This document shows, piece by piece, positions 37,226 through 46,353 of a stretch of 64,000 nt of DNA (positions within the stretch are counted from its first letter, which is position 1; each line of letters begins with the position of its first letter). The position numbers and the translations under genes are program-made. The notes beneath the pieces were generated by a model. The model was not told the origin of the DNA. It made no database searches and worked only from the letters and a program-made list of their open reading frames with translations. Origin of the DNA: Aquisalinus flavus (lineage in GTDB: Bacteria > Pseudomonadota > Alphaproteobacteria > Caulobacterales > Parvularculaceae); NCBI RefSeq assembly GCF_022559625.1, contig NZ_CP042288.1, positions 1,016,409 through 1,080,408 of the forward strand, given 5' to 3'.

Positions 37226-38854
37226 ATGAGGATGACATCGACTTTACAATGGCTCCGGACAGATGAGGGAGCTGAAACCATGACCAATGGCGAAGATCGC
37301 GTTCTGACGGCTGAGGCTGTCGCTTTCCTGCAGGCGCTGGAGCGGCGTTTCGGGCAGAGGCGGCGGGATTTGCTGGCGGCGCGGGCCGAACGGCAGGCCC
37401 GGTTTGACGCCGGTGAACTGCCGGACTTCCTGCCAGAGACGAAAGACATCCGCGATGCCTGCTGGGACGTCGCGCCGGTGCCGAAGGTTCTGAAAGACCG
37501 CCGGGTCGAGATCACCGGGCCGGTTGACCGCAAGATGATGATCAATGCGCTCAATTCCGGCGCGAAGATGTTCATGGCGGATTTCGAGGATGCCTCCTCG
37601 CCGACCTGGGCCAACATGATCGATGGCCAGGTCAACATGCAGGACTACGCCAATGGCGAGTTGGCCTTCACCGATGAGACATCCGGGAAGGCCTATGCCC
37701 TGAACGAGACGACAGCGACCATGATCGTCCGCCCGCGCGGCTGGCATCTGGGGGAGGCGCATTTCGACGTCGACGGGCAAGCCATCTCGGCGAGCCTGTT
37801 TGATTTCGGCCTGCACATCTTCCATAACGGCATGAAGCTCGCCGAACAGCAGCGGGGACCATTCTACTACCTGCCGAAGATCGAGAGCCATCTGGAAGCG
37901 CGGCTGTGGAACGATGTCTTCGTCTTTGCCCAGAAAGAGTTGGGCATGGCGCAGGGCACGATCAAGGCGACCGTGCTGATCGAGACGCTGCCCGCAGCGT
38001 TCGAGATGGACGAGATCCTGTACGAACTGCGCGAGCATGTCGCCGGCCTGAATTGCGGGCGCTGGGATTACATTTTCAGCTATATCAAGACGCTGAGAAA
38101 CCATCCGGCCTATGTGCTGCCGGACCGCGCCCAGGTCGGCATGGCCGATGCGTTTCTGAACGCCTACAGCCTGTTGCTGATCAAGACCTGTCACCGCCGC
38201 CGCGCCCATGCCATGGGCGGAATGGCGGCGCAGATCCCGGTCAAGAATGACGACAAGGCCAATGCCGCTGCCTTCGAAAAGGTGCGCGCCGACAAGTTGC
38301 GCGAGGTGAAGAACGGCCATGACGGCACCTGGGTCGCCCATCCGGCGCTCGTTCCTGTCGCCATGGAAGTCTTCGACGAGCATATGCCGGCCTGCAACCA
38401 GGTCTGCACCCAGCGCACCTATCCGCCGATCAGTCGCGACGCGCTCTTGCGCCCGCATGACGGGCGGATCACCGAGGAAGGTGTACGGACCAATATCTCC
38501 GTCGGCATCGAGTATATCGCCGCCTGGCTGAACGGGCGCGGTGCCGTGCCGATCCACAATTTGATGGAGGATGCGGCAACCGCCGAGATTTCACGCAGCC
38601 AGATCTGGCAATGGCTGAAATATCGCTCGCTGGTGCAGGTGACCGGGAATGGCCGCCATCCGCTGACGCGGGACTGGTTCCAGCAGATCTTCGACGAGGA
38701 GCTGGCCAAGATCCGCGAGGAGAAGGGTGAAACCGCCTTCCGCGCCGGGCTCTATCAGCTCGCCGCCGACCTTTTCCTGCAAACCGCCGTCAGCGACGAG
38801 CTGGCCGATTTCCTGACGCTGCCAGCCTATGACGCGCTGCGCACCCTCAACTGA
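37226..38854 (+). CDS. aceB: Malate synthase A (542 aa)
   Basis: Condenses glyoxylate and acetyl-CoA to malate. Motifs include MFMADFEDASSPTWANMI, MIVRPRGWHLGEAH (catalytic Arg region), FYYLPKIESHLEARLWN and NCGRWDYIFSYIKT. The length fits malate synthase A, not the 720-residue G type. Start 37226 follows GAAAGG with 8-nt spacing; two later Met (37232, 37280) are alternatives. It is followed by isocitrate lyase 26 nt downstream; the two make the glyoxylate shunt. Confidence 0.95.
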   Translation: MRMTSTLQWLRTDEGAETMTNGEDRVLTAEAVAFLQALERRFGQRRRDLLAARAERQARFDAGELPDFLPETKDIRDACWDVAPVPKVLKDRRVEITGPVDRKMMINALNSGAKMFMADFEDASSPTWANMIDGQVNMQDYANGELAFTDETSGKAYALNETTATMIVRPRGWHLGEAHFDVDGQAISASLFDFGLHIFHNGMKLAEQQRGPFYYLPKIESHLEARLWNDVFVFAQKELGMAQGTIKATVLIETLPAAFEMDEILYELREHVAGLNCGRWDYIFSYIKTLRNHPAYVLPDRAQVGMADAFLNAYSLLLIKTCHRRRAHAMGGMAAQIPVKNDDKANAAAFEKVRADKLREVKNGHDGTWVAHPALVPVAMEVFDEHMPACNQVCTQRTYPPISRDALLRPHDGRITEEGVRTNISVGIEYIAAWLNGRGAVPIHNLMEDAATAEISRSQIWQWLKYRSLVQVTGNGRHPLTRDWFQQIFDEELAKIREEKGETAFRAGLYQLAADLFLQTAVSDELADFLTLPAYDALRTLN

Positions 38855-38880
38855 CTTTATATTGATACGGAGTATATGAC

Positions 38881-40506
38881 ATGACCAAACGACCGACATA
38901 CAGCCAGATCCGCAACGAGTTGATGAAGCGCTATCCTTCGGGCGTGACCCCGGCGGGGATCGACATCGAGGACATCGCCCAGCTCAAACTGCAGAACACC
39001 TATTCGACCCATCTCGACATCGCCCGTGACATGGCCGGCGTCATGCGCCGGGACATGGCGGCCTATGACGCCGACACATCGAAATTCACCCAGTCGCTCG
39101 GCTGCTGGTCCGGCTTCCATGCGCAGCAGATGATCAAGTCAGTCAAGCGCATGAAGGGTACGGCAAAGGGCACCTATGTCTATCTGTCCGGCTGGATGGT
39201 TGCCGGACTGCGCAACCGCTTCGGCCACCAGCCCGACCAGTCGATGCATGAGAAGACCGCCGTCGTCGACCTGATCGAGGAGATCTATGTCTCCCTGCGC
39301 CAGGCCGACGAGGTCGCGCTCAACGACCTGTTCGCCGAGCTGAAAGCGGCCCGCAAGGACGGCAAGGGTCAGGGCATCATTTCGGAAATCGTCAGCCGGA
39401 TCGACAGTTTCGAGTCCCATGTCGTGCCGATCATCGCCGATATCGATGCCGGGTTCGGCAATGAGCACGCGACCTATCTGCTGGCCAAGGAGATGATCAA
39501 GGCCGGCGCCTGCTGCCTGCAGATCGAGAACCAGGTCTCCGACGCCAAGCAATGCGGCCACCAGGATGGCAAGGTCACCGTGCCGCGCGAGGACTTCATC
39601 GAGAAGCTGCGTGCCTGCCGCCTTGCCTTCGAGGAGCTGGGTGTCGATGACGGTGTCATCGTGGCGCGTACGGACAGTCTCGGTGCCGGGCTGACGCAGA
39701 AGATCCCCGTGTCGCTTGAGCCGGGTGACCTTGCCTGCGACTATATCAAATGGCTGGAAACCGAGGAGGTTACCGACGCCAATCCGCTGAAAGATGGCGA
39801 GATGGCGATCCAGAAGGACGGCAAGGTCGTCCGGCCGGTCCGCCTGCCGAATGGCCTGTTCAAGTTCCGTGAGGGCACCGGGGCCGCCCGTGTCGTCGAG
39901 GACTGCATCGCCAGCCTTACCATTGGTGGCGCGGACCTGTTGTGGATCGAGACGGCGACGCCCGATGTCGACGAGATCGCCCGCATGGTTGGCGAGATCC
40001 GCACGGTCGTGCCCGATGCCAAGCTGACCTACAACAACTCGCCATCCTTCAACTGGACGCTGAATTTGCGCAAACAAGTCAAGGCGCAATGGGTCGCTGA
40101 AGGCCGTATCGAGGCATTGGATTATCCGGACGGGGCCGAACTGATGTCGGCGAAGTTCGACGAAAGTCCGCTGGGTCGGGAGGCTGACCAGCGCCTGCAA
40201 CGGTTCCAGGGCGATATCGCGGCAAGGGCAGGGGTGTTCCACAACCTCATCACCCTGCCGACCTTCCACCTGACGGCCAAGGGCATGGACGAGCTGTCGC
40301 GCGGCTATTTCGGCGAGGACAGGATGGCGGCCTATGTCACCACGATCCAGCGAAGCGAAATCCGTAACGGGGTTTCCGCCGTCAGGCACCAGCACGAAGT
40401 GGGTTCCGACCTCGGCGACACCTTCAAGGAGATGGTGGGTGGCGAGCGCGCTCTAAAGGCTGGCGGAGCCCATAACACGATGAACCAGTTCGAGGGCGCC
40501 GCCTGA
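38881..40506 (+). CDS. aceA: Isocitrate lyase, long form (541 aa)
   Basis: Cleaves isocitrate to succinate and glyoxylate. The catalytic loop reads DAKQCGHQDGK, the KQCGH variant found in the pseudomonad-type long lyase, with the Cys intact. IADIDAGFGNEHATY is the Mg2+/substrate region and TYNNSPSFNW the C-terminal one. The start follows ACGGAG. A strong terminator is downstream at 40538-40565, closing the aceB-aceA operon. Confidence 0.96.
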   Translation: MTKRPTYSQIRNELMKRYPSGVTPAGIDIEDIAQLKLQNTYSTHLDIARDMAGVMRRDMAAYDADTSKFTQSLGCWSGFHAQQMIKSVKRMKGTAKGTYVYLSGWMVAGLRNRFGHQPDQSMHEKTAVVDLIEEIYVSLRQADEVALNDLFAELKAARKDGKGQGIISEIVSRIDSFESHVVPIIADIDAGFGNEHATYLLAKEMIKAGACCLQIENQVSDAKQCGHQDGKVTVPREDFIEKLRACRLAFEELGVDDGVIVARTDSLGAGLTQKIPVSLEPGDLACDYIKWLETEEVTDANPLKDGEMAIQKDGKVVRPVRLPNGLFKFREGTGAARVVEDCIASLTIGGADLLWIETATPDVDEIARMVGEIRTVVPDAKLTYNNSPSFNWTLNLRKQVKAQWVAEGRIEALDYPDGAELMSAKFDESPLGREADQRLQRFQGDIAARAGVFHNLITLPTFHLTAKGMDELSRGYFGEDRMAAYVTTIQRSEIRNGVSAVRHQHEVGSDLGDTFKEMVGGERALKAGGAHNTMNQFEGAA

Positions 40507-40537
40507 CAACCCCGCTCGCCCGCGAACTTGCAAACTC

Positions 40538-40565
40538 AGCCCGGCCTTCGTGCCGGGCTCTTTTT
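40538..40565 (+). terminator. Rho-independent terminator after isocitrate lyase
   Basis: Stem AGCCCGGC (40538-40545) and GCCGGGCT (40552-40559), loop CTTCGT, then C and five T. A perfect 8-bp GC-rich stem plus T-tract, 31 bp after the aceA stop. Confidence 0.85.
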
Positions 40566-40664
40566 GTGCGTGCAAGGACGAGTTGCAGTCGCGCTACCGC
40601 GATTAGACATTTGAGCCGAGCACGGGTAAGGTTCGGGTAGGGTATCGAGGCAGAGGGGGAACTC

Positions 40665-41906
40665 TTGCAGATAGTAACGTTATCGCCGATCTATACGCCC
40701 TTGAATCTCAAGGCCGGCATCGATCCAACCACTGCACTCTATGATGAGGTGCTGAAAGCGATCCCGTCGCATAATGAGGCCATTATCGCGCCGAACCGCG
40801 ATTGGGAGAAGCCACAGGACAGCTATGCCGATACCGCAAGTGATGGCTATGAGATGCGGGTGCTTCTGTGGACATGCCGCGATGAGCAAACCGGCGCCAG
40901 CCTGACCTATCATGTCTATCCCAATGAGACGTCGATGGCGCAAGTCACGCTCGATATCGACAGCGCGCTGACCGCAGAGGCGATCGACGCCGATGCGCTG
41001 GACAAGGCATGTCAGCGCATTTCCCGCGAGGTGATCACAAGGCATTCAGCGCAACTCTACAAGGTCTTGAAGGGCATTATGACTGCCTTGCCGTCCCGCT
41101 TCGTCGATCCTGTCAGGCCGGTGTTGGAGATCGAGGCGACGGATGTCAGCTGGGTGTCGCGGACCCTGCTGCTGACGCCGGAAGAGCGATATGACCCGCA
41201 GGTGCAGGCGCTGCTTGCCAGCTGGCTGAAGAACACGACACGGCCGGAAGACGCTGCGGCCATTGTTGCCGGGTCTATCGATTATTCGATGACCTGGCTC
41301 AACTATGTGATCGTCGATGAAAACCCGGGCCGGACGCGGATGCTGATCTCTGCCATGCGCATCGCGCAATTCTTCTATGCGGCGCAACAGCGGCTGAACG
41401 AAAAGGGGCAGGAAGCGATCTCGAACACGATGTTCATCAAGAAGCGCCGGGAGATAGAGCGCGTGCTGACGGACGTACAGTCGAATATGCGCTTGCTGCG
41501 TATCGAATATGACGTGCACAAGCTCCACCTCAATCGCACCAAGCGAAAAGTAATTGACGAGATCATGGAGGGCTGGGATTTCGACGACCTGATGACGAAT
41601 GGCGACCGCATTCTAAATTTTGCCAGCGACAGGTTGACGGCCATCGCGAACAGGCGGGCGCAAAGCTCCTCCTTCGTGACCGAACTGATCCTGTTCGGCA
41701 TCGGTCTCGTGGCGATTTTCGAGGTCATTCTATACTTCATCGAATACAGCCGCGAGGTCGCGACGAGGCCGATCCTCGAATTCGACAGGCCGTCGCTTTT
41801 CTTCCGGATGTTCGCCTCGGCCGATGCCGACCTGCTCATCCTGTTCGGGTTCCTTCTTTGTGTCATTCTGGTGTTCATCTATGCGCGCTATAGCCGAAAC
41901 AAGTAA
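40665..41906 (+). CDS. Unrecognised protein with two C-terminal transmembrane helices (413 aa)
   Basis: The start is TTG at 40665, supported by the strong ribosome site AGAGGGGGA 4 nt upstream. The product has a soluble alpha/beta N-terminal region (about 1-120), a long helical region with repeated hydrophobic heptads (about 215-325) and two C-terminal membrane helices (about 332-356 and 390-410). That layout is CorA-like, but I see no GMN motif, so I do not call it a magnesium transporter. It is first in a three-gene run with overlapping starts. A coiled-coil sensor or channel role is speculation. Confidence 0.6.
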   Translation: MQIVTLSPIYTPLNLKAGIDPTTALYDEVLKAIPSHNEAIIAPNRDWEKPQDSYADTASDGYEMRVLLWTCRDEQTGASLTYHVYPNETSMAQVTLDIDSALTAEAIDADALDKACQRISREVITRHSAQLYKVLKGIMTALPSRFVDPVRPVLEIEATDVSWVSRTLLLTPEERYDPQVQALLASWLKNTTRPEDAAAIVAGSIDYSMTWLNYVIVDENPGRTRMLISAMRIAQFFYAAQQRLNEKGQEAISNTMFIKKRREIERVLTDVQSNMRLLRIEYDVHKLHLNRTKRKVIDEIMEGWDFDDLMTNGDRILNFASDRLTAIANRRAQSSSFVTELILFGIGLVAIFEVILYFIEYSREVATRPILEFDRPSLFFRMFASADADLLILFGFLLCVILVFIYARYSRNK

Positions 41907-43074
41907 GATCATTGTCATTGTCCTGATGGCGCTGCTCTCGAACGCAGCGGCACAGACAGTCGAAATATACACGGACAGGTGGGAGCCCTATGTGCGCGGG
42001 GAGGGTGACAGGCTCGGCCTCGTCAGCCGCAATGTCGACATGGTCATGGCCTATGCCGGCTATGATGCTGACTACAACTATATGGATTTCACCCTCGCCC
42101 GGATGATCGTGCGCCGTTGTGGTGAAGAGGGTATCGAGGACTGCCCGGTGCCAATGGCTTTTCCGTATTTTCGCAATGCCGACCGGGATGACGAGGTCCT
42201 GTTCTCTGCACCCTTATTCGAGGTGACGAATGTCCTGTTCTACAACAGGCGCAATCCAGGGGCGATATCGAGCGTGCGTGTCGATGCCGATCCGGAATGC
42301 GCCGGCGGGGTTGATGGCAGCGCGTTTTCGGGCCAGCGTCTCGGACTGATCAAGGGGTTCGTCTATGGGCCGAATGTCGACTGCCTGCTTTCGGTGATCG
42401 TCGGGCCTGATCCGGATAACCCGCCTGAGGATGCGCTTGCCGATGTCCGGTTTTTCCAGAGCGAGGTCGATGCGCTCGATGCACTCATCCGTGGACAGAT
42501 CGACTATTTTCCGATGGCACAGCCGGCGGGCAATGCGATACTGGAAAGCGCTTATCCCGACCGGCGCGAACTGATCGGCGCCGTCGCGGGCACGCAGAGC
42601 CGCCGCTCCGTTCACGTGATTGCGCCGCGCACGGCACGGGGCCGGCAGCTGATCGACGCGTTCAACGCCAGCCTGTGTTCCCTTTCGGGCAACCCGCCGG
42701 TATCTGGGGAATGCGAAACCAACGGGACGGGCGCCGAAAGCGCAACGAACATCCTGCTGATGAGCGATGAGGCGCTGACGATCAATATTGCGCGGCGAGA
42801 GGACATTGCGGAGATTGTCCCCGTCGATGGCTATCCGATCATCATCGGGATCACCTGCCTGCCGGAGACGGCGGAATGCGATGGCGAGCGGTTTGCCCTG
42901 TCGGAAGGGACCCGGGCAATCATCCTTGAGTGGAGCGACACAATGGTGAAGGCGCAACTCAATGACCGGCTTTACAAGACGGTGATGGACAATAGCCGCG
43001 TCGTCGTTCTCAACGGTCCTCATGCCGGCAAGGAGCTCTGGATCAAGAACATGCATATCAAGATCGTGAAGTAA
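41881..43074 (+). CDS. Periplasmic solute-binding-like protein, family 3 type (397 aa)
   Basis: Start 41881 lies 26 bp inside the preceding gene and gives the signal peptide MRAIAETSKIIVIVLMALLSNAAAQ. The mature region resembles SBP_bac_3 domains: TVEIYTDRWEPYV, then MVMAYAGYDADYNYMDFTLARMIV and GQIDYFPMAQPAGNAIL. The C-terminal third (residues about 280-397, with several Cys) is extra and not typical. No ABC permease or ATPase is nearby, so transport is doubtful; a signalling receptor is possible. It overlaps both neighbours. Confidence 0.65.
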   Translation: MRAIAETSKIIVIVLMALLSNAAAQTVEIYTDRWEPYVRGEGDRLGLVSRNVDMVMAYAGYDADYNYMDFTLARMIVRRCGEEGIEDCPVPMAFPYFRNADRDDEVLFSAPLFEVTNVLFYNRRNPGAISSVRVDADPECAGGVDGSAFSGQRLGLIKGFVYGPNVDCLLSVIVGPDPDNPPEDALADVRFFQSEVDALDALIRGQIDYFPMAQPAGNAILESAYPDRRELIGAVAGTQSRRSVHVIAPRTARGRQLIDAFNASLCSLSGNPPVSGECETNGTGAESATNILLMSDEALTINIARREDIAEIVPVDGYPIIIGITCLPETAECDGERFALSEGTRAIILEWSDTMVKAQLNDRLYKTVMDNSRVVVLNGPHAGKELWIKNMHIKIVK

Positions 43075-43649
43075 TGATATTCAGTATTATCGGATGGGTC
43101 GCCACGGTGATCTATCTTGCCAACCACATTGCCCTCTCGATCAATCGTAAGCATCGCGGGCGTCTTTATTTTCTGCTGAATCTGATCGCGGCATGCGGCC
43201 TGACGGCAAGTTCTCTCGTGCTGCAGTCGTGGCAGGCGGTGGCGATCAACATCTTCTGGGCCGTGGTCAGCTTCCTGTCCCTGATTGGCCGCCATACCGG
43301 GACTGACTTCAGGCTGTCGGACAGGGCGCTGACATGGCCGGTCTGGCTGCTCGGCGGCGGTGGCCTTGTCTATACGATCATCGCGCCAACGCAGGGACTG
43401 GCAGCTCTGGGCTGGGCAGCGACCTTGCTGTTTTGCGGAGCCTATCTGCTGTTTTCTGCGCGGACGATCCGGCGCCGGCGCTTCCTGCTGTACAATGTGG
43501 CCGCCGCCTTCGGTGTGGCACCGATCCTGTATATCGATGGCAACTGGCCTGCGTTCGGCCTGGAAATCGCCTGGGGCACAATCTCGCTGATCGGATTCTT
43601 GAATGCCTTGCGTAGCGTTCCGCAGGCTGATGGGACCGGACGGAACTGA
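43074..43649 (+). CDS. CBU_0592-like membrane protein with internal duplication (191 aa)
   Basis: The start overlaps the previous stop (TAATG). The protein has two similar halves. Residues about 5-75 begin IGWVATVIYLANHIALSINRK and end IFWAVVSFLSLIG; residues about 115-185 begin LGWAATLLFCGAYLLFSARTI and end IAWGTISLIGFLNAL. Each half holds three hydrophobic helices, as in the single-copy CBU_0592-like domain. It is the last gene of the unknown operon. Function unknown. Confidence 0.68.
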   Translation: MIFSIIGWVATVIYLANHIALSINRKHRGRLYFLLNLIAACGLTASSLVLQSWQAVAINIFWAVVSFLSLIGRHTGTDFRLSDRALTWPVWLLGGGGLVYTIIAPTQGLAALGWAATLLFCGAYLLFSARTIRRRRFLLYNVAAAFGVAPILYIDGNWPAFGLEIAWGTISLIGFLNALRSVPQADGTGRN

Positions 43650-43730
43650 TCGTGCTGCAAGTCCGCATTGATCTCGCCGGAGGATTTGACGAGATTGGCT
43701 CAACCATGAGAATCAATATCGGAGCCCGCC

Positions 43731-44369
43731 ATGAGTGTCATTTTCTACGATTTCCCCTCCGCCCCCAGCCCGAGAAGGGCGCGCATCATCCTGCGTGAAA
43801 AGGCAATCGATCATGAGGCGCGCGTTGTCGACATGATGCAGAACGACCAGATGGGCGAGCAGTTCAGGGCAATCAATCCCGACTGCACGGTGCCGGCGCT
43901 GCAACTCGAAGACGGCGCCGTTCTCAACGACAACTGGGGTATTGCCCTATGGGCTGAAGCGGTGGCGCCGGAGCCTGCCCTGTTGGGCAAGACAGCATCC
44001 GAGAAGGGGCAGGTCGGCTCATGGGCGGCGCGGATCGACTTTCAGGGGACGATTTCCTTTGCCGAGGCCTTTCGCAATTCCCACCGCAATTTCAAGAATC
44101 GCGCCCTGCCGGGACCGGAGAATTATGACCAGATACCGGAACTGGCAGAACGGGGCTTTGCCAAACTTGCGGTCTTCATGAGCAGACTGGATGAGCATTT
44201 GGACGGGCGCGATTTCATCGCCATTGACAGCTTTTCCATCGCCGATATCTGGGCCCTGACCACGATCGACGCCTGCCGCTGGATCAAGGCTGGTCCGACG
44301 CCTGAAAATCATCCTAATATCATCCGGTGGCATGAAACCGTTTCGGCAAGGAAAAGCACGCATTTATGA
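43731..44369 (+). CDS. Glutathione S-transferase family protein (212 aa)
   Basis: Thioredoxin-fold N-terminal half (FYDFPSAPSPRRARIILREK, then PDCTVPALQLEDGAVLNDNWGI) and an alpha-helical C-terminal half with FIAIDSFSIADIWALTTID, the N-capping region typical of GST. The SPRRARI start places Ser near the glutathione site. Substrate unknown. It shares its last bases with the apt start (ATGA). Confidence 0.88.
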   Translation: MSVIFYDFPSAPSPRRARIILREKAIDHEARVVDMMQNDQMGEQFRAINPDCTVPALQLEDGAVLNDNWGIALWAEAVAPEPALLGKTASEKGQVGSWAARIDFQGTISFAEAFRNSHRNFKNRALPGPENYDQIPELAERGFAKLAVFMSRLDEHLDGRDFIAIDSFSIADIWALTTIDACRWIKAGPTPENHPNIIRWHETVSARKSTHL

Positions 44370-44899
44370 GCCTCGACCTGTCCAGCGTCATCAGGACGAT
44401 CCCCGACTATCCGAAACCCGGCATCATGTTCCGGGATGTCACAACACTAATGGGTCATCCGCAGGCATTTTCACAGGTCATCGGTGATTTGATGGCGGGT
44501 TACGCCGGCAGGAGTATCGATAAGGTCGCAGGCATGGAGGCAAGGGGGTTCATTTTTGGCGCCCCAGTCGCCGAGCGGTTGACGGCAGGCTTCGTTCCCA
44601 TACGGAAAAAGGGCAAGTTGCCACACAAGGTCGCGAGCGAGACCTATCAGCTGGAATATGGCGAGGACGTGCTGGAGATGCATCTTGACGCCGTCGAGCC
44701 GGGCGAGAGAGTGCTGATCATCGATGATCTGATTGCAACCGGCGGCACGGCTGAGGCAGCGATCAGACTGCTTGAAAAGGCAGGGGCGGAAATAATCGCC
44801 GCTGCCTTCGTTATCGACTTGCCCGAGCTCGGCGGTGCCGACAGAATACGCAGAATGGGGATCGAGGTATCCAGCCTCGTCTCCTTTGGAGGGCACTAG
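44366..44899 (+). CDS. apt: Adenine phosphoribosyltransferase (177 aa)
   Basis: The PRPP-binding signature is VLIIDDLIATGGTAEAAI, with VAGMEARGFIFGAPVAERL and IRKKGKLPHKVASETYQLEYG. Length and order match bacterial Apt (adenine to AMP salvage). The ATG overlaps the GST stop, suggesting an operon. Confidence 0.95.
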   Translation: MSLDLSSVIRTIPDYPKPGIMFRDVTTLMGHPQAFSQVIGDLMAGYAGRSIDKVAGMEARGFIFGAPVAERLTAGFVPIRKKGKLPHKVASETYQLEYGEDVLEMHLDAVEPGERVLIIDDLIATGGTAEAAIRLLEKAGAEIIAAAFVIDLPELGGADRIRRMGIEVSSLVSFGGH

Positions 44900-44903
44900 C
44901 CCG

Positions 44904-45353
44904 ATGCTGTCGAAATTCTTCAAGTCCGTCCGGGGTTTTTTCCGGCCGCCGGCCAGTGAAGCAAGCCAGATGGACCCTCATACCGGGCTTGCCGGCCTGT
45001 ATCTGGAGACATGTTATCGCGATGGCGGCCTCACCAACCGGGAGCGGGCGGCCATTGATGACGTCCTGGTCCGGCAGCTGGGGCTGAGCACCGACGAGGC
45101 GATGACCTGCCGGGTCAAGGCAGAGGAGATCCACTGGACCAATCTGACGCCGATCGGCTTTGCCATGGCCGCCTCCAAGGGCCTCGATGACGTTGCCCGT
45201 GAAGAGGTCATCAGGACGATGATCAGATTTGTCGGGACGGACAATCGCGTCGACGCGATGGAGAACCGGCTGATCGTGCAGACGGCAAACTGTTTCGGTA
45301 TCGCGTCCGCCCGCGTCAAGCAATTGCGCGGGGAGGTCGGTCCCGATGCCTGA
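44904..45353 (+). CDS. TerB-like (tellurite-resistance fold) protein (149 aa)
   Basis: Start 44904 is about 10 nt after GGAGGG; an upstream in-frame ATG lies inside apt. All-helical sequence (GLAGLYLETCYRDGGLTNRERAAIDDVL, then AREEVIRTMIRFVGTDNRVDAMENRLI) resembling the DjlA/TerB metal-binding domain, though the acidic ligand set is not complete. It follows apt by 4 bp. Function unknown. Confidence 0.55.
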   Translation: MLSKFFKSVRGFFRPPASEASQMDPHTGLAGLYLETCYRDGGLTNRERAAIDDVLVRQLGLSTDEAMTCRVKAEEIHWTNLTPIGFAMAASKGLDDVAREEVIRTMIRFVGTDNRVDAMENRLIVQTANCFGIASARVKQLRGEVGPDA

Positions 45354-45425
45354 CGGAGGCGCTTACTTGAGTAAAGCGGCCGAAAGGCCTATCTGGAAGC
45401 GGAAAAGGCAACACCGGTAAGGCCA

Positions 45426-46265
45426 ATGTCCAGACAAACGAAGATCAAACGCATCACCGCGGCCGACATCGCCGCCCGCAAGGGCGGTGAGCCGATCGTT
45501 GCCCTGACGGCCTATGATGCGCCGACGGCGGAAATCCTCGACCAGCACTGCGATGTTTTGCTCGTCGGCGATAGTCTTGGCATGGTCGTTCACGGGTTGC
45601 CGAGCACGGTCGGCGTGACCCTCGAGATGATGATCCTGCACGGTCAGGCTGTCATGCGCGGAGCGCAAAAGGCCATGGTCGTGATCGACATGCCGTTCGG
45701 CTCCTATGAGGAGAGCCCGGAACAGGCCTTCGCCAATGCCTCCCGCATCATGAAAGAAACCGGTGCCCAGGCGATCAAGATCGAGAGCGGAGCCTATGCT
45801 GCCGAGACGGTGTCCTTTCTCGTCCAGCGCGGCATTCCGGTCATGGGTCATATCGGCCTGAGGCCGCAGGCCGTAAATGTCGCCGGGGGTTTCAGGGCCA
45901 AGGGCCGGTCGACCCAGGAATGCGCCGATGTGCTGGAAGAGGCAGAGGCGACGGCGAAGGCCGGTGCTTTTGCGATCGTCGTGGAAGGCGTTGCGGAAGA
46001 CCTCGCCAACCAGATCACCGCCGCCGTGAGCGTCCCGACCATCGGTATTGGCGCCTCGTCCAGCTGTGACGGCCAGATCCTGGTCACGCAAGACATGCTC
46101 GGCCTGTTCGACTGGACCCCCAAATTCGTCAAACGCTATGGCGACCTGAAATCGGTCATCGACAAGGCTGCCGGCGACTATGCTGCGGAAGTCCGCTCAC
46201 GCTCATTCCCGGCTGAAGGGCAGGTCTACTCGCTGAAGCCAAAGCTGGTCGGTGACACGGCGTGA
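45426..46265 (+). CDS. panB: 3-methyl-2-oxobutanoate hydroxymethyltransferase (279 aa)
   Basis: First committed step of pantothenate synthesis. Motifs: [45 protein letters not shown] and [15 protein letters not shown]. Full length. The leader (45361-45389) holds two tiny hairpins, TTAC-TTGA-GTAA and GGCC-GAAA-GGCC, of unknown meaning. The downstream gap contains a 13-bp tandem repeat. Confidence 0.95.
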   Translation: MSRQTKIKRITAADIAARKGGEPIVALTAYDAPTAEILDQHCDVLLVGDSLGMVVHGLPSTVGVTLEMMILHGQAVMRGAQKAMVVIDMPFGSYEESPEQAFANASRIMKETGAQAIKIESGAYAAETVSFLVQRGIPVMGHIGLRPQAVNVAGGFRAKGRSTQECADVLEEAEATAKAGAFAIVVEGVAEDLANQITAAVSVPTIGIGASSSCDGQILVTQDMLGLFDWTPKFVKRYGDLKSVIDKAAGDYAAEVRSRSFPAEGQVYSLKPKLVGDTA

Positions 46266-46290
46266 TTGCCCTTGCTAATTGCCCTTGCTA
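46265..46290 (+). repeat. 13-bp tandem direct repeat
   Basis: ATTGCCCTTGCTA occurs twice head to tail (46265-46277 and 46278-46290), followed by a third partial copy ATTGCTCTGG. It starts at the panB stop, in the panB-yfgM gap. Confidence 0.85.
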
Positions 46291-46353
46291 ATTGCTCTGG
46301 GCGCCAAAGGCCGTTAGAAGGCCATTTCGGTTAATAGAAGGATGTGAGCAGCC

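Noticed and set aside
40665-41906. Calling the TTG-start protein a CorA magnesium transporter
   Set aside because: The topology is similar, but no GMN motif is seen in the loop before the last helix.
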